A DNA stretch of 64,000 bases from CAVZVZ01 sp963778895 (GCA_963778895.1 CAVZVZ010000002.1:248001-312000), one strand, 5' to 3'. Positions 1 through 11,127 are shown, counted from the stretch's first letter. A program made the numbers and translations. The notes: a model not told the origin generated them from the letters alone.

Positions 1-8
1 CGCGCGCT

Positions 9-941
9 TCACCGGCCGGAACGCGCCGCACGAACCCGCTCCTTCACGTACGCGGCGCGGTGCCACAGATCGAACTCGGCAATCTCCACGACCTCCCACC
101 CGGCCTCGGTCAACATGCGAGTTCGTTCCTGATCCGAACGGACATCGCTGATACTGGTGTGGTGGAGGTCGCTTTGCACCTCGACGAGAACCTTGCGTTC
201 ACGATCGATGAAATCGACGCGTCCGCCCCACCGCGCCGATGTACCGACATTCACCTGGCGGTCCATCTCTGGCTGGAAACCATCTCGGAGAAGCTGACGG
301 AATCGGCCCTCGAGGTTGCTCGCTGGCGCTACGTAGTTCGCCGGACGATCTTCGAGAAGTTGCCGCATGACCACGATCCCCGATCGTCCCTTCCCTTTGA
401 GTTCGTCGAGGGTGCGATGCATGATTCGCCAGTCGACGAGGCGACGTGACCACGCTCGGTCGAGCAGCTTCTCCAGACGACCCGGATGAATCCTCGGCGC
501 GAGATCGAACAGGGTGCGCGCTGGTGTGGTCACGAGCAAGCCGTCGCGATCGACGAGCTGTGTGTCAGGGAGCTCGCGGGTGGTGTGAACCTGGGCGAGT
601 GAGACGGGCGGAAAGACGCCGTCGCGGAGGCGAAGGACCTGCACCGGTTCTGACCGGAATCCCGGGAAGCCCCAATGCGCTGCGGCGGTCTCGTGCGACA
701 GAGCCGACCGTCCACCGCACTCGAGCCATCCCGCGAAGACGCGCCGCTCAGAGGTGAGTGGCAGCCCGCCGATCGAAAGCACTCGGGGCGCAAGTCGGTC
801 GAAGGTTCCTGACCTGGTTCGGTGAGCGAGAGAGGACCTCGTGGCGCCCAACCAAATCGCCTGGTCCGTGGTGAACAGGCCGTGTTGCCTACTCGCGAGC
901 TGACGGATGCATGTCTCGATCGACACGCGTCCCCCTTCCAA
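9..941 (-). CDS. AbiEi-antitoxin-like / DUF559 (Vsr-like nuclease fold) protein
   Basis: A 310-residue protein. The N-terminal third (about residues 8-60, with LASRQHGLFTTDQAIWLGA) resembles the winged-helix domain of AbiEi-type antitoxin proteins. The C-terminal 80 residues carry the DUF559 pattern of the very-short-patch-repair endonuclease fold: VDFIDRERKVLVEVQSDLHH followed by DQERTRMLTEAGWEVVEI. Proteins of this two-part build are common, often multicopy, in actinobacteria, and their substrate is unknown. No AbiEii-type nucleotidyltransferase toxin lies next to it, so calling it half of a toxin-antitoxin pair is not supported here. It is intact, stops just inside the window, and is separated by 95 bp from the end of kgd on the same strand. 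The start is the first Met, with a second in-frame candidate a few codons downstream (VSIETCIRQ). Confidence 0.7.
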   Translation of the reverse strand: MEGGRVSIETCIRQLASRQHGLFTTDQAIWLGATRSSLAHRTRSGTFDRLAPRVLSIGGLPLTSERRVFAGWLECGGRSALSHETAAAHWGFPGFRSEPVQVLRLRDGVFPPVSLAQVHTTRELPDTQLVDRDGLLVTTPARTLFDLAPRIHPGRLEKLLDRAWSRRLVDWRIMHRTLDELKGKGRSGIVVMRQLLEDRPANYVAPASNLEGRFRQLLRDGFQPEMDRQVNVGTSARWGGRVDFIDRERKVLVEVQSDLHHTSISDVRSDQERTRMLTEAGWEVVEIAEFDLWHRAAYVKERVRAARSGR

Positions 942-1036
942 CCGGTCATTCCCGCCCTTCTGGCTGGAAAAGCGCGCGCTATAGCGAGCCTTTCGTCAGC
1001 CAGAAGGCTGGGGGGTGGGTGAGCGGGGGAAGGGAG

Positions 1037-4000
1037 TCAGGCCGGGAGGTCGGCGAGGGTGCGTTGCATGAGGTCTTCGACCTCTTGCTGGTGGATGGCC
1101 AGCACGCCGGTGGCGGGGCTGCCGGACTCGGCTCGGCTCACGCGGGTGATGCTGTGAGTCTCGCCGTGAGCCTCGTACAGCCGGCCCTTGACGAAGTTCC
1201 AGGGCCCCATGTTCTCGGGTTCTTCCTGCAGCCAGTAGATCTCGCGGGCGTTGCTGTACTTCGCCAGCACGGCGGCCACGACGTCGAACGGCCAGGGATA
1301 GAGCTGTTCGACGCTGATGACGGCAACCGGGGCGGCAGCCTCGTCGCGAGCGGCGCGGGCCTCGACGGTGACCTTCCCGGAGGCGAGGACCACCCGCTTC
1401 ACGGCGGCGGCGTCGGCTACTCCGGGGTCATCCAGCACTTCCTCGAACGATCCGGTCGTGAGTTGCTCGATGGTCGAGCGCGACGACCTGGCTCGCAACA
1501 GCGACTTCGGGGTGAAGACGATGAGCGGTTTGCGGATGTCGCGCTTCACTTGCCGTCGCAGCAGATGGAAGTACTGCGCCGCCGTGGTGGCGTTGCACAC
1601 CTGGATGTTGTCCTCGGCGGCCATCGTCAGGAACCGTTCGATGCGCGCCGACGAGTGCTCCGGACCCTGCCCTTCGTACCCGTGGGGCAGCAGCATCACG
1701 AGACCCGACGTCTGGTCCCACTTGTCCTCGGCCGCGACGAGGAACTGATCGATGATCACTTCGGCGCCGTTCATGAAGTCCCCGAACTGGGCCTCCCAGA
1801 TGACCAGCGCCTCTTTGTTGACCACCGAGTAGCCGTACTCGAATCCGAGCGCCGCGAACTCCGACAGCAGGGAGTCGTAGAGCCAGAACCGAGCCTTGTC
1901 GGCCACCATCGCTTGCAGCGGGACGTACTCCTCGCCCGTGTCGTAGTCGACCAACACCTCGTGCCGTTGCGAGAACGTGCCGCGCCGGCTGTCCTCGCCC
2001 GAGAGCCGCACCGACGTACCGGCGTGCAGTAGCGAGCCGAACGCCAGGGCTTCGGCCAGCGACCAGTCGACCTCGCCGTCCTGTTCGTACATCTTGCGCC
2101 GCGTGTCGAACTGCTTCACCAGCTTGGGATGGATGTGGAACCCGGCCGGGACCGTGTTGAGCGCGTCGAACACTTCGTCGAGCACGGCGCGGTCGACGCC
2201 GGTGTCGACGTGGGGGAGTACCCCGAGCGGCTGCGGTTCGACGTGGACGGCGAGCGGGCTCGGCGGCGCGTGGGACCGAGTGGCATCGAGCGCGGCCTGC
2301 AGCCGCTGCTGGAAGTCCTCGAGCGCAGCCTCGGCTTCCTCGAGCGAGATGTCGCCCCGCTTCACCAACGCCTCGGTGTAGAGCTTGCGCACCGACCGGC
2401 GAGCCTCGATCCGCTTGTACATGAGCGGCTGGGTGTAGCTCGGGTCGTCCGACTCGTTGTGACCCTGCCGCCGGTAGCAGAGCATGTCGATGACGACGTC
2501 CTTGTGGAACGCCTGCCGGTACGCGAACGCCAGCCGGGCGACTCGCACGCAGGCCTCGGGATCGTCGCCGTTCACGTGGAAGATCGGCGCTTGCACCATC
2601 TTGGCCACGTCGGTCGCGTACTCCGAGGAGCGCGCCGCCTCGGGCGGGGTCGTGAAGCCGAGCTGATTGTTGATGATCAGGTGGATCGTGCCGCCGACTC
2701 GGTAGCCCTTGATCTGCGACAGGTTGAGCGTCTCGGCAACGACGCCCTGGCCGGCGAACGCCGCGTCGCCGTGGATGAGGATCGGCAACACGGGGTAGTT
2801 GCTCGGCGGCTCGATGCTGTCCATCCGAGCTCGTGTCATGCCGACCACGACCGGATCGACCGCTTCGAGATGTGACGGGTTGGCCGCCAGTTCGACCGGG
2901 ATCTCGTTACCGGCCCGGCTGACGAACTTGCCCGTTTGGCCGAGGTGGTACTTCACGTCGCCCGAGCCTTGGATCGACTCGGGGTCGATGTTGCCCTCGA
3001 ACTCGCCGAACAGCTGCTCGTAGCTCTTACCAACGATGTTGACGAGCACGTTGAGTCGACCGCGATGCGCCATGCCCATCATGGCCGAGTCCATGCGCGT
3101 GTCGGAGGCCTCGGAGAGGATGGCGTCGAGCAAGGGGATGGCCGACTCTGCGCCGTCGATGCCGAAGCGCTTCTGGCCGAGGTACTTGGTGGCGAGGAAG
3201 CGTTCGAGCGCCTCGGCCGCGTTGAGACGTTCGAGCACGTGGCGCTTCTCGTCGACGGTGAGCTCGAACGACACTCCCTCGACCTGCTGTTGGATCCACC
3301 GCTTCTCGGCCGGCTCCGAGATGTGCATGTACTCGATGCCGATCGTGCGGCAGTAGGCGTCGCGCAGCAGGTGGAGCAGGTCGCCGAGGGGCATGAGCTT
3401 GCGACCGGCGATGCCTCCCGTCATGAACTCGCGGTCGAGGTCCCAGATCGTGAGGCCGTACCACTCGGGGTTCAGCTCGGGATGCAGGTGGGGCTCTTCG
3501 GCGGCGAGTGGGTCGAGGTCGGCGATGAGATGCCCGCGCACCCTGTGCATGTTGACCAGCGCCTGCACCTGCATCTGCTTCTCGAGCATCGACTGTTCGC
3601 GGTCGACAGGGTTGACGTCGCGATGCCATTGCACTGCTTCGTACGGGACGGCGAGCGATCGGAAGATCTCGTCGAAGAAGCCGTTCTCGCCCATCAGGAG
3701 CTCGTGCACCCGCTTGAGGAACAAGCCCGACTCGGCCCCTTGGATGATCCGATGGTCGTAGGTCGAGCTGATCGTCATGATCTTCGACACACCGAGGTCG
3801 GCCAACGTGGCCGGATCGGCACCCTGATACTCAGCCGGGTAACCGAGTGCGCCGACGCCGACGATGAGGCCCTGACCGGGCATCAACCGAGGCACCGACT
3901 GCACGGTGCCGATCGTGCCCGGATTGGTGAGCGTGACGGTGACACCGGCGAAGTCGTCCGGGCTGAGCTTGTTGTTGCGGACCTTGCGGATGAGGTCCTC

Positions 4001-4644
4001 GTACGCGACCCAGAACGCGCGGAAGTCGAGGGTGTCCGCATCGCGGATGGCGGGCACGAGCAGAGTGCGCGATCCGTCGGACTTTCTCGACGTCGACGGC
4101 GAGACCCGAGGCCGACGTGTTCGTGCCGGATGACCTGAGGCTTGCCGTCGGGCCCCTCGACGAAGGTCGAGTTCATCACCGGCGTGGTCTCGGTGATGGC
4201 CCGCACCACCGCGAAACCGATCACGTGGGTGAAGGAGACCTTGCCTGCCTGTTTGCGGCCGAGGTAGCCGTTGATGATCCGCCGATTGACCTCGAGCAGC
4301 TTGGCCGGGACCTCGCGGAAGCTGGTCGCAGTGGGCACCTGCAGGCTGGCTTCCATGTTGGCCACGATCCGGGCTGCCGCGCCCCGCAGCGGTTCCCCCT
4401 CGACCGACGCGGACGCGGCGGGGGCTGGCGTCTGAGGGGTCGCCGCCGGCGCGCTCGGGGCCGCTGAGGGCGCCGACGCGGCCGTGTCGAGCGATTGCGG
4501 GACCGAGCCCGTGGCCGGGCGGTAGTCATGGAAGAACTCCCGCCAGCTCTCGCTCACCGACGACGGGTCGGCGACGTACTGGTCGTACATCTCGTCGACC
4601 AACCAACTGTTGGGGCCGACGGCTGCGGCGGATTCGTCGGCCAT
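1037..4644 (-). CDS. kgd: multifunctional 2-oxoglutarate decarboxylase/dehydrogenase E1 with fused succinyltransferase domain
   Basis: This is the actinobacterial TCA-cycle enzyme that decarboxylates 2-oxoglutarate with thiamine diphosphate and supplies the E1/E2 functions of the dehydrogenase complex. The start MADESAAAVG with LVDEMYDQYVADPSSVSESW is the usual E1o N-terminal helix. An Ala/Pro-rich linker follows, then the acyltransferase domain (ETTPVMNSTF, and STYDHRIIQGAESG with the catalytic His). The large E1 part comes last, with MGMAHRGRLNVLVNIVGKS, GDAAFAGQGVVAETLNLS and YRRQGHNESDDPS. There is no lipoyl domain, as expected for Kgd. The frame breaks twice inside the acyltransferase domain. 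Removing one base of TTT at 4083-4085 and one of CCC at 4105-4107 (plus-strand positions) restores HEHVGLGLAVDVEK-SDGSRTLLVPAIRD and gives 1201 residues. Sequencing error is the likeliest cause. Confidence 0.93.
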
Positions 4645-4688
4645 CGCCGCCGATCCTACCGGTGGCGCCGAGGTCGACGAACGCCTGC

Positions 4689-7237
4689 TCAGCCGACAGG
4701 AACGTTTTCGGGTTCCTCGACCGGCTCGGGGTGGCCGACGAAGCGGGGCGTGGTTGCTTGCAGGATGTCGTCGGGCACCTCGCCCTTCGAGACCCAGCCC
4801 CGGTTGTCCGCCCACACCAGCATCGGCGGCAACACGATCAGCGCGCTGGCCAACGCCACGGTGACGTTCATGCCGACCACGAGACCGAAGTCGCGCAGCA
4901 AGCGGCAGGCTCGAGGTCGCGATGACGAGGATGCCGGAGATCGCGGTCAGGCCCGACACGATGAACGCCCGGCCGGTCCGACCCGGCGGCCACGTCGACC
5001 GCCTGCCTCGGCCAGAGGCCGCGGCGCCGCTCCTCGAGATAGCGCAGCAGGATCAGCGACGTGAACTCCGTACAGGCCGCGACGATCAGCGGACCACCCA
5101 CAGCGGTCATGGGGCTGAGCTTGAATCCGAGGACATAGGCGATCAGGGATGCGGCCCCGACCGCGATGGTCACCGGCACGAGCGAGAGCAGCGCCCGCAC
5201 GATGCTCTTCAACCGAATGGCGAGGAACAGGCCGACGAACAGGATGGCGAGATACGTGAGCAGAATCCGGTTCGCCTGAAGGTTCTCGAGCAGCCCGACG
5301 CCGACGATGGCCAGACCTGATGGGACGGCCCGGATGCCTTCGGGCGGTTGCACCGAGGCGCGGATGGCGTTGACGGTGTCCTTGCGTTCATCAAGGGTGC
5401 GATCGCCGTAGCGGAAGATCAGGTTCTGCGCGCCTGCGGGCGGATTGACCGTCGACCGTTGGATGTCCGGCGGGGCCAGATCGTACGCGGCCTCGACGTC
5501 GCTGGAACGTGGGTTGACGACGCTGGCACCCGGAACCGCGATCGCGTAGTCGACGGTCGTCACGAGGCTCGTGGCCGTCAGCAGCTCGGGGCTGATCTTG
5601 CCGGGCGGGATGTCGTGGCCGTACTTGTCGAGGAGCTCACGCGAGAAGTCGCTGACGAAGTTCACGGATTCCTGGCTGAAGATCTCGTCGGGCGCGGTCT
5701 GGATGAAGAACGCGAGCTCCGAGCTCGAGCCGGTCTGTTGCTCGACATACCGGTAGTCCTTGATGCTCTTCGAGCTCTGGTTCACCCATTGGATGGGGTC
5801 GCTCTGCAACTCGAGCTTGTCCTCGACCGCGATGCCCCCGAAGAACACGGCGAAGCTGCCGACGGCGAGGATCGGGGCCACCCACATCGGCAGCGATCCC
5901 AGCTTGACCGTCAGTCGCCCCAGCACGCCTTGGCGAAAGTCCCGACCCTTGGTCGGCGACTTGTATTCACGGATGCCGAGGATCGACAAGGGCAGCACGA
6001 TGCTGGTGAAGCAGATGACGATGATGCCGACCGTCAGCAGCCACCCGAAGTCGCGGAGCATCGGCACCTTCGCGAACCTCAGCGCCGCGAAGGCGAAGAC
6101 CGCGTCGAACGTGACAACCAGTAGCGCCGGCCCGAGTCCGCGCGCGGTCGCCTGGATCGGATGAGGATCGCGATCGATCACGACTTCCTCTTCGACGCGA
6201 GCGTGCATCTGGATCGCGTAGTCGATGCCGATACCCAACATGACCGGGAGACCGGCGATCGTCACCAACGTGAGCGGTATGCCGATGTAGCCCGCCATGC
6301 CGAACGCCCAGACGACGCCGACCAGGATTACGCCGAGTGGGAGCAGTCGCCAACGCACGTGGAACAGCAACAGCAAGATGATCATCATGACCACCACGGC
6401 GATTGCGCCCAGCTGGAGCATGCCGCCCTTCAGGTAGTCGTTGATGTCTTTCAGGAAGTACGGAGCGCCGGTGACGGTCACCTCCGAGTTCGCGAACGCA
6501 CCGCTCGCCACGGACGCGTTGACCGTGTCGCGAACGAGTACCGCGCCGGCACCCTCTTGATCGATCGAAGCATTGCCGACCAGCCGAACGATCATTTGCG
6601 CGTGTTGGCGATCCGGGAACACCGGTTGCTGCGCGAGGCGGATGGTGTCGTAGTTGTCGTACAGCAGGAAGTCGATCCAGGTCTGGTTCGTCATGACTCG
6701 CTGATCAGGAGGAATCGCGTTCAGGCGCTCGAGTGTCTTGATCGAGTCCGCTTGTCGGGCCGCTTGCCCGTCCGGTGAGGGATCGTCGGCGAGGGCGTGC
6801 AACAACGACAGACCCGCAGCGCTATCCGTTGGTGACGCCGCCAGTTGGCCGTCCGGTTGTCTCTGGATCAGGTTGTCGGTCCATTGGAGCGCGGTCTTCG
6901 GTGTGACCACCCCGGTGATCAAATCGGGGTGGGTGCTCAAGTCGGCGGCGATCCGATCCATCTCGGTTTGATTGGCCGGATCCATCAGATCGGAGATCGT
7001 CTGCCCGCTCGGCATCGTGAACAGCACGAGCACGGCCTCGCCACCGAAGAGACTCTGGTACTCGACGTTGTCCTTGAAGACCTGGTCATCCTTGTTCAGG
7101 TAGCTGTCCTGGCCCGTCGCGAACGTGAGCTTGGTGGTTCCGTAGCCCAGGACGAGGGTGATCAACAGGCCGATGAGTGACACGATCCCGACGTGTTTGC
7201 CGGCGTTGAGCGCTAGCCAGTTCCAGAACCGTTGCAT
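4689..7237 (-). CDS. MMPL/RND-family transporter (hydrophobe exporter-like)
   Basis: A polytopic membrane protein of about 848 residues with two repeats of one TM segment, a large extracytoplasmic loop and five TM segments, the MMPL/RND layout. The first TM is near residue 15 (HVGIVSLIGLLITLVLGYG). The sterol-sensing-like TM block (MMIILLLLFHVRWRLLPLG, GLPVMLGIGIDYAIQMHARV) is near residues 260-330. It recurs in the second half (LLTYLAILFVGLFLAIRL, KLSPMTAVGGPLIVAACTEF). Such proteins export lipids or other hydrophobic molecules using the proton gradient; the cargo here is unknown. Two extra bases near the C-terminus (CCC at 4982-4984, AA at 4900-4901) break the frame. Repair joins EERRRGLWPRQAVDVAAG-RTGRAFIVSG to SLPLLRDFGLVVGMN. 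A GTG at 7267 is an alternative start. Confidence 0.85.
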
Positions 7238-7299
7238 CCGCGTGAAATGCGGTTGGTTTTCAGGCACCAGCCATCCCCCGATCGCGTGCTGGGCCGAAT

Positions 7300-7899
7300 C
7301 TAGTGCGCCGATCGTTCGAGTAGCCGGGCGACCCAGCGCTCGACGGACGCGCGGGGCTGAGCGCCGGGGATCAAGAGGCGCTCGTCCACCCACCAGGCCG
7401 GCGTCGCGGCCACGCCGAGGTCGCGGGCAGTGGTCATGGACACAGCCAGCGCGGCCGCCCCGACACCATTGCCCAACAGGTCCTCGACCTGGTCGGGGTC
7501 GGCGCCGGACTCGGCGACCAGGCGCCTGAGCACCTCTCGATCGCCGAGGTCTTCGCCGTCGAGCCAATGCGCGCGATAGCAGCCGTCGTCGTAGCTCGTG
7601 AACGACTCCGGGAACCCGGCGCGCAGGATCTCCGCGATCTCGAGGGCTCGCCGGGTGTTGGGGCTCCGGGTCGGCTTGCGCATCGCCATCCCGAGGTCGT
7701 CGCACTCGAGCTGGACCTGGTCGAGCACGCGGTCGAGGCGCCCCCCGGGCCGGATGGGCCGACCGCCGTCGGGAACCTCCGGGTGGAGCTCGAATGACAT
7801 GGGCACCACGACGACCCCGAGCTGTTGCATGAGCTGCGTTCGGTCCTGGCCCAGAAAGCACCAGGGGCACAGGTAGTCCCGCCAGAGCAGCGCCTGCAT
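7300..7899 (-). CDS. DsbA/FrnE-like thioredoxin-fold protein
   Basis: A 199-residue cytoplasmic protein of the DsbA/FrnE (2-hydroxychromene-2-carboxylate isomerase-like) superfamily. The N-terminal strand runs straight into the active-site motif WRDYLCPWCFLG, a CPWC pair. An all-helical insertion follows (FPESFTSYDDGCYRAHWLDGEDLGD). The cis-Pro region TARDLGVAATPAWWVDERLLIPG returns to the thioredoxin fold near the C-terminus. FrnE-like proteins act as thiol-disulfide oxidoreductases or isomerases in the cytosol; no signal peptide is seen. The chosen Met sits directly before the motif strand, since longer upstream reading lacks family features. It is divergent from the membrane protein at 7988, with 88 bp between the starts. 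Confidence 0.82.
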   Translation of the reverse strand: MQALLWRDYLCPWCFLGQDRTQLMQQLGVVVVPMSFELHPEVPDGGRPIRPGGRLDRVLDQVQLECDDLGMAMRKPTRSPNTRRALEIAEILRAGFPESFTSYDDGCYRAHWLDGEDLGDREVLRRLVAESGADPDQVEDLLGNGVGAAALAVSMTTARDLGVAATPAWWVDERLLIPGAQPRASVERWVARLLERSAH

Positions 7900-7987
7900 C
7901 GTCGATGGCCTCGCTTCGGGTCCGTAGTGTTCGCAGCGTGGGAGCTGATCGCTCAACTCGCCTCCGGCCACGCCGACGCGAGCTTCG

Positions 7988-9574
7988 GTGGTAGAGGTCT
8001 CCTCGTCAATCGAAGCGGGTGCGGCGCGCCCGCCGGAGCCCGATGCTCCTCGGCGCGCCCATCCGGCCCAGTGGTGGGCGATCGTCGCCGTCGGCATCGC
8101 AGCCGTCGGGGCCGCGGTACTCGTGTGGTGGGCCACCGGCCCTTGGGGCGCCGGCCTCTCCCCGGACGCCATCGCGTACAGCGCCATCGCGGAGCGGATT
8201 CGCGATCACGGCGCGATGGGTTACTGGCTGGAGCCACAGACGTCGTCGTGGCCGCCGCTGTTCCCCGTCCTGTTGGCCGGGCTGTCGGCGATCACCAACG
8301 CGTCGGTGGTCGACACCGGTCGTTGGCTCAACGGGCTGCTGCAGGGCGCGACGGTCGTCGTGGTTGCCGCGTTGGCGTGGCGGTTGCTGCGATCGCCGTG
8401 GCTACGCGCGTTGGCGGTCGTCGTTGCCGTACTGGCGCAACCACTGGTCTACGTCGCCACCAAGGTTTGGAGCGAGCCCCTCTTCAACCTGTTCGTCCTG
8501 TCGTCCGTTTTGGTCCTGTCGAGCGTGCCCGGCGAGCGCGCTCGCGCACGCCTTCTCGGCGCGAGCGCCTTGGTCATCGGTGCCTTCATGACCAGGTACG
8601 CGGGACTGGCCTTCGTGCCGGCCGGCGCGCTCGTGGTCGCGCTCTGGCCTCGCTCGTCGAGTCGTTCCGAGCGACTGCGTCGCGTCGCCTGGTTCGCGGT
8701 TCCGGCCGCGATCGCGGCGGTCGGGCTCGTGTTGTGGAACCGCGCTCGAACCGGTAATGCGTTCGGCCCGCGGTGGCGACCGAACGAGCCGTTCTGGCAC
8801 CACGCGGCGGACGGGCTCGGCGCGATCGGCCAATGGTTCCTGCCGGCGGACACCACTCGCACCGTCACCATCGCGACCGGCGTATTGCTGTTCGCGATCG
8901 CGGGTCTCGTGTTGGTGTGGGCGTGGCGGGGTGTCGCGAGCGGCGACCGAGCCGTGATCGGAGTGGCACCCGTGCTCGGGGTCTTCGTCGTCTGCTACTT
9001 CGGGTACATGGTGTGGGCGCGCACGTCATCGGGGTTCGATCCGCTGAACTCGCGGCTCATGTTGCCGATCCTCGTTCCTGGCGTGCTGCTGCTGTTGAAC
9101 GTGGTCGAGCGGTGGTCCCAGCGCGTGCAACCGGGACTCAGCCGGCAGCTCGTGTTGGCATCGCCGTTGCTGGTGTTGATGCCGTTGGTGTTCAGCGGAG
9201 TCGACGCGTTGCGACTGAGTCACGACAGTGGCAATGAGTACACCAGCGCGCCGGTACGAAAGTTCGTGTCGAGCGCGATACTGCGCGAGGTTCCCGACGA
9301 GTGCGAGCTGGTCTCCAATGACCCGTGGTTGCTCTGGCTCGCCGGCTTCGAGGCCCAGTTGACCCCTGAGAGCGACCGCGAGGTCGCGATCCCGCAGTCG
9401 ATGACGCTTGACGACTTCACCGCGCTGGCGTCCTCGCAGAATGTCTGCCTGGTGTGGCTCGACACCGGTTCGACGGTGTTCTATTCGCCCGAGGAGCTGT
9501 CGGACGTGCTGCACGTGCAACCGATCGCGTCGGACGACTTCACCACGATCTACCGCGTGTCGGCACCGGCCTAG
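7988..9574 (+). CDS. polytopic membrane protein, GT-C glycosyltransferase-like
   Basis: A 528-residue protein with about ten hydrophobic segments, for example VAVGIAAVGAAVLVWWATG, ALAVVVAVLAQPLVYVATK, VTIATGVLLFAIAGLVLVW and LMLPILVPGVLLLLNVV. A short cytoplasmic tail precedes them and a soluble domain of about 130 residues forms the C-terminus. The first loop contains SPDAIAYSAIAERIRDHG, which resembles the Asp-containing first-loop motif (D-x-x-x-Y) of GT-C enzymes that use polyprenyl-phosphate sugar donors. This makes a mannosyltransferase or similar role plausible, but no family-specific catalytic signature is conclusive. It starts at GTG. A 10-bp gap separates its stop from exonuclease III, so co-transcription is possible. 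A simple uncharacterised integral membrane protein is the alternative. Confidence 0.6.
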   Translation: MVEVSSSIEAGAARPPEPDAPRRAHPAQWWAIVAVGIAAVGAAVLVWWATGPWGAGLSPDAIAYSAIAERIRDHGAMGYWLEPQTSSWPPLFPVLLAGLSAITNASVVDTGRWLNGLLQGATVVVVAALAWRLLRSPWLRALAVVVAVLAQPLVYVATKVWSEPLFNLFVLSSVLVLSSVPGERARARLLGASALVIGAFMTRYAGLAFVPAGALVVALWPRSSSRSERLRRVAWFAVPAAIAAVGLVLWNRARTGNAFGPRWRPNEPFWHHAADGLGAIGQWFLPADTTRTVTIATGVLLFAIAGLVLVWAWRGVASGDRAVIGVAPVLGVFVVCYFGYMVWARTSSGFDPLNSRLMLPILVPGVLLLLNVVERWSQRVQPGLSRQLVLASPLLVLMPLVFSGVDALRLSHDSGNEYTSAPVRKFVSSAILREVPDECELVSNDPWLLWLAGFEAQLTPESDREVAIPQSMTLDDFTALASSQNVCLVWLDTGSTVFYSPEELSDVLHVQPIASDDFTTIYRVSAPA

Positions 9575-9584
9575 CCTGCGGGCC

Positions 9585-10382
9585 ATGCGGCTCGCGACCT
9601 GGAACGTCAACTCGCTCAAGGCCCGGCTCCCGAGGGTCGAGGCGTGGTTGGCCGAGGTGCAACCGGACGTGTTGTGCGTCCAGGAGACCAAGAGCTCCGA
9701 CGACGCCTTTCCGCTCATGACGTTTCAGGCGCTCGGCTACGACGGCGTGCACTACGGCACCGGTCGATGGAACGGCGTGGCGATCCTGAGCCGCGTCGGC
9801 GTCGACGACGTGGTCGTCGGTTTCGACGACGGCGAGTCCGAGGATCCCGAACCGCGACTGCTCTGGGCCACGTGTGGTGGCATTCGGATCGGCACGGTCT
9901 ACGTACCCAACGGGCGGGAGGTCGGCCACGAGCAGTACGACTACAAGCTCCGATGGCTCGATCGTCTGCTCCGCAAGGTCACCACCGACAATGCCGCGTC
10001 CGACCCGCTGCTGCTCTGTGGTGACTTCAACATCGCGCCCGATGATCGTGACGTGTACGACCCGGCCGTCTATGTCGGCGCGACGCACGTCAGTCCGCCG
10101 GAACGAGCGGCGTTGCAAGCGATGCTCGACTGGGGTCTGGTCGACGTGTTCCGCCGGTTCTACGACGCCGGTGGGCTCTTTTCGTGGTGGGACTATCGGG
10201 CCGGCAACTTCCACAAGGGCAAGGGAATGCGCATCGACCTCGTCCTCGTGAGCGAGGTCCTCGCCGAGCGCACGACGGGCATCCTCGTCGACCGCAACGC
10301 ACGCAAGGGCCAGGGTCCGTCGGATCACGCTCCGGTGGTGGTCGACATCGACTTCTCGCCCGATCCCGGCGCACGCTCTTAG
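9585..10382 (+). CDS. xthA: exodeoxyribonuclease III (AP endonuclease family)
   Basis: A 265-residue enzyme of the endonuclease/exonuclease/phosphatase fold that incises DNA at abasic sites and degrades 3' ends during base-excision repair. Family motifs are in order: MRLATWNVNSLKARL at the start, CVQETKSSD with the metal-binding Glu near residue 36, the product-binding NGREVGHEQYDYKLRWLDRL, GDFNIAPDDRDVYDP, MRIDLVLVSE, and the terminal GPSDHAPVVVD with the catalytic Asp-His pair. Length matches the bacterial family. The ATG chosen sits 11 bp after the upstream membrane-protein stop and begins exactly at the first beta strand. The gene is unbroken. Confidence 0.93.
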   Translation: MRLATWNVNSLKARLPRVEAWLAEVQPDVLCVQETKSSDDAFPLMTFQALGYDGVHYGTGRWNGVAILSRVGVDDVVVGFDDGESEDPEPRLLWATCGGIRIGTVYVPNGREVGHEQYDYKLRWLDRLLRKVTTDNAASDPLLLCGDFNIAPDDRDVYDPAVYVGATHVSPPERAALQAMLDWGLVDVFRRFYDAGGLFSWWDYRAGNFHKGKGMRIDLVLVSEVLAERTTGILVDRNARKGQGPSDHAPVVVDIDFSPDPGARS

Positions 10383-10383
10383 C

Positions 10384-11124
10384 ATGAGCGCCGTGACCGG
10401 AAGCGACGAACCCTCGAAGATCCTCCAGTCGGCGCTCTACAGCCGCTGGCAGGAGCCACCGATCTCGGAGATGACGACCCGTCGGGTCGAGATGCGGCGG
10501 ATCGCCGACTCCATGCGCATCATCATCGAGCGGCTGGTGGCAACGGGTGCGCCGACCGAAGTCATCATCGATGCCGCCGATCGGTTGGCGCGGGTCGCGC
10601 TCACCTTCGACGAACTGCGCGGGGGCACCACCTATGAAGGCTTCGCCGAGGCCACTCTCGCCGGGGGTGATGGTCACGCATCGTTCGAGCACAGCCCGTT
10701 CATGGGGCGGGCCAATCCACTTGCTCCACCGATTCGCCTTCAGGAGATCGACGGCAAGGTCCACGCCCGGGTGATCTTCGGCTCGGCCTACGAAGGCCCA
10801 CCGAGTTGTGTCCACGGCGGCTACGTCGCCGGTGCCTTCGACGAGGTCCTCGGCGCGACGCAGTCGTTGTCGGGTGCGCCGGGAATGACCGGGCGTCTCA
10901 CGGTCAACTACCGGTCACCCACGCCGCTGCACACCGAACTGCACTTCGTCGGCGAGATCGTGAAGCTCGAGGGTCGGAAGATCTTCACCGAGGGCCAGCT
11001 GTACGCCGGTGATCGGTTGTGTGCCGAGGCCGAGGGCTTGTTCATCTCGATCAATCCGGAGAAGTTCCTGGAGTTGAAGCGCCAGCGCGACGTGTTCGAA
11101 GCCGAACGGGTGCAGTCCGAGTAG
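10384..11124 (+). CDS. PaaI/hotdog-fold thioesterase
   Basis: A 246-residue protein. The first 110 residues are a mostly helical extension (MRRIADSMRIIIERLVATGA). The C-terminal 130 residues are a hotdog domain with the characteristic PPSCVHGGYVAGAFDEVLG motif, then MTGRLTVNYRSPTPLHTELHF and RKIFTEGQLYAGDRLCAEAEGLFI. Hotdog enzymes hydrolyse acyl-CoA or aryl-CoA thioesters; the exact acyl substrate cannot be read from sequence. The gene begins one base after the xthA stop, suggesting a shared transcript. The CoA-metabolism genes at 18-22 kb are too far away to link to it confidently. Confidence 0.8.
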   Translation: MSAVTGSDEPSKILQSALYSRWQEPPISEMTTRRVEMRRIADSMRIIIERLVATGAPTEVIIDAADRLARVALTFDELRGGTTYEGFAEATLAGGDGHASFEHSPFMGRANPLAPPIRLQEIDGKVHARVIFGSAYEGPPSCVHGGYVAGAFDEVLGATQSLSGAPGMTGRLTVNYRSPTPLHTELHFVGEIVKLEGRKIFTEGQLYAGDRLCAEAEGLFISINPEKFLELKRQRDVFEAERVQSE

Positions 11125-11127
11125 TCG

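Noticed and set aside
9..941. AbiE toxin-antitoxin system
   Set aside because: Only an AbiEi-like N-terminal domain fused to DUF559 is present, and no AbiEii nucleotidyltransferase gene is adjacent in the window.
2129..4138. Long plus-strand open frames opposite kgd
   Set aside because: Low-complexity Arg/Val/Glu/His-rich composition with no domain pattern; the minus strand carries Kgd.
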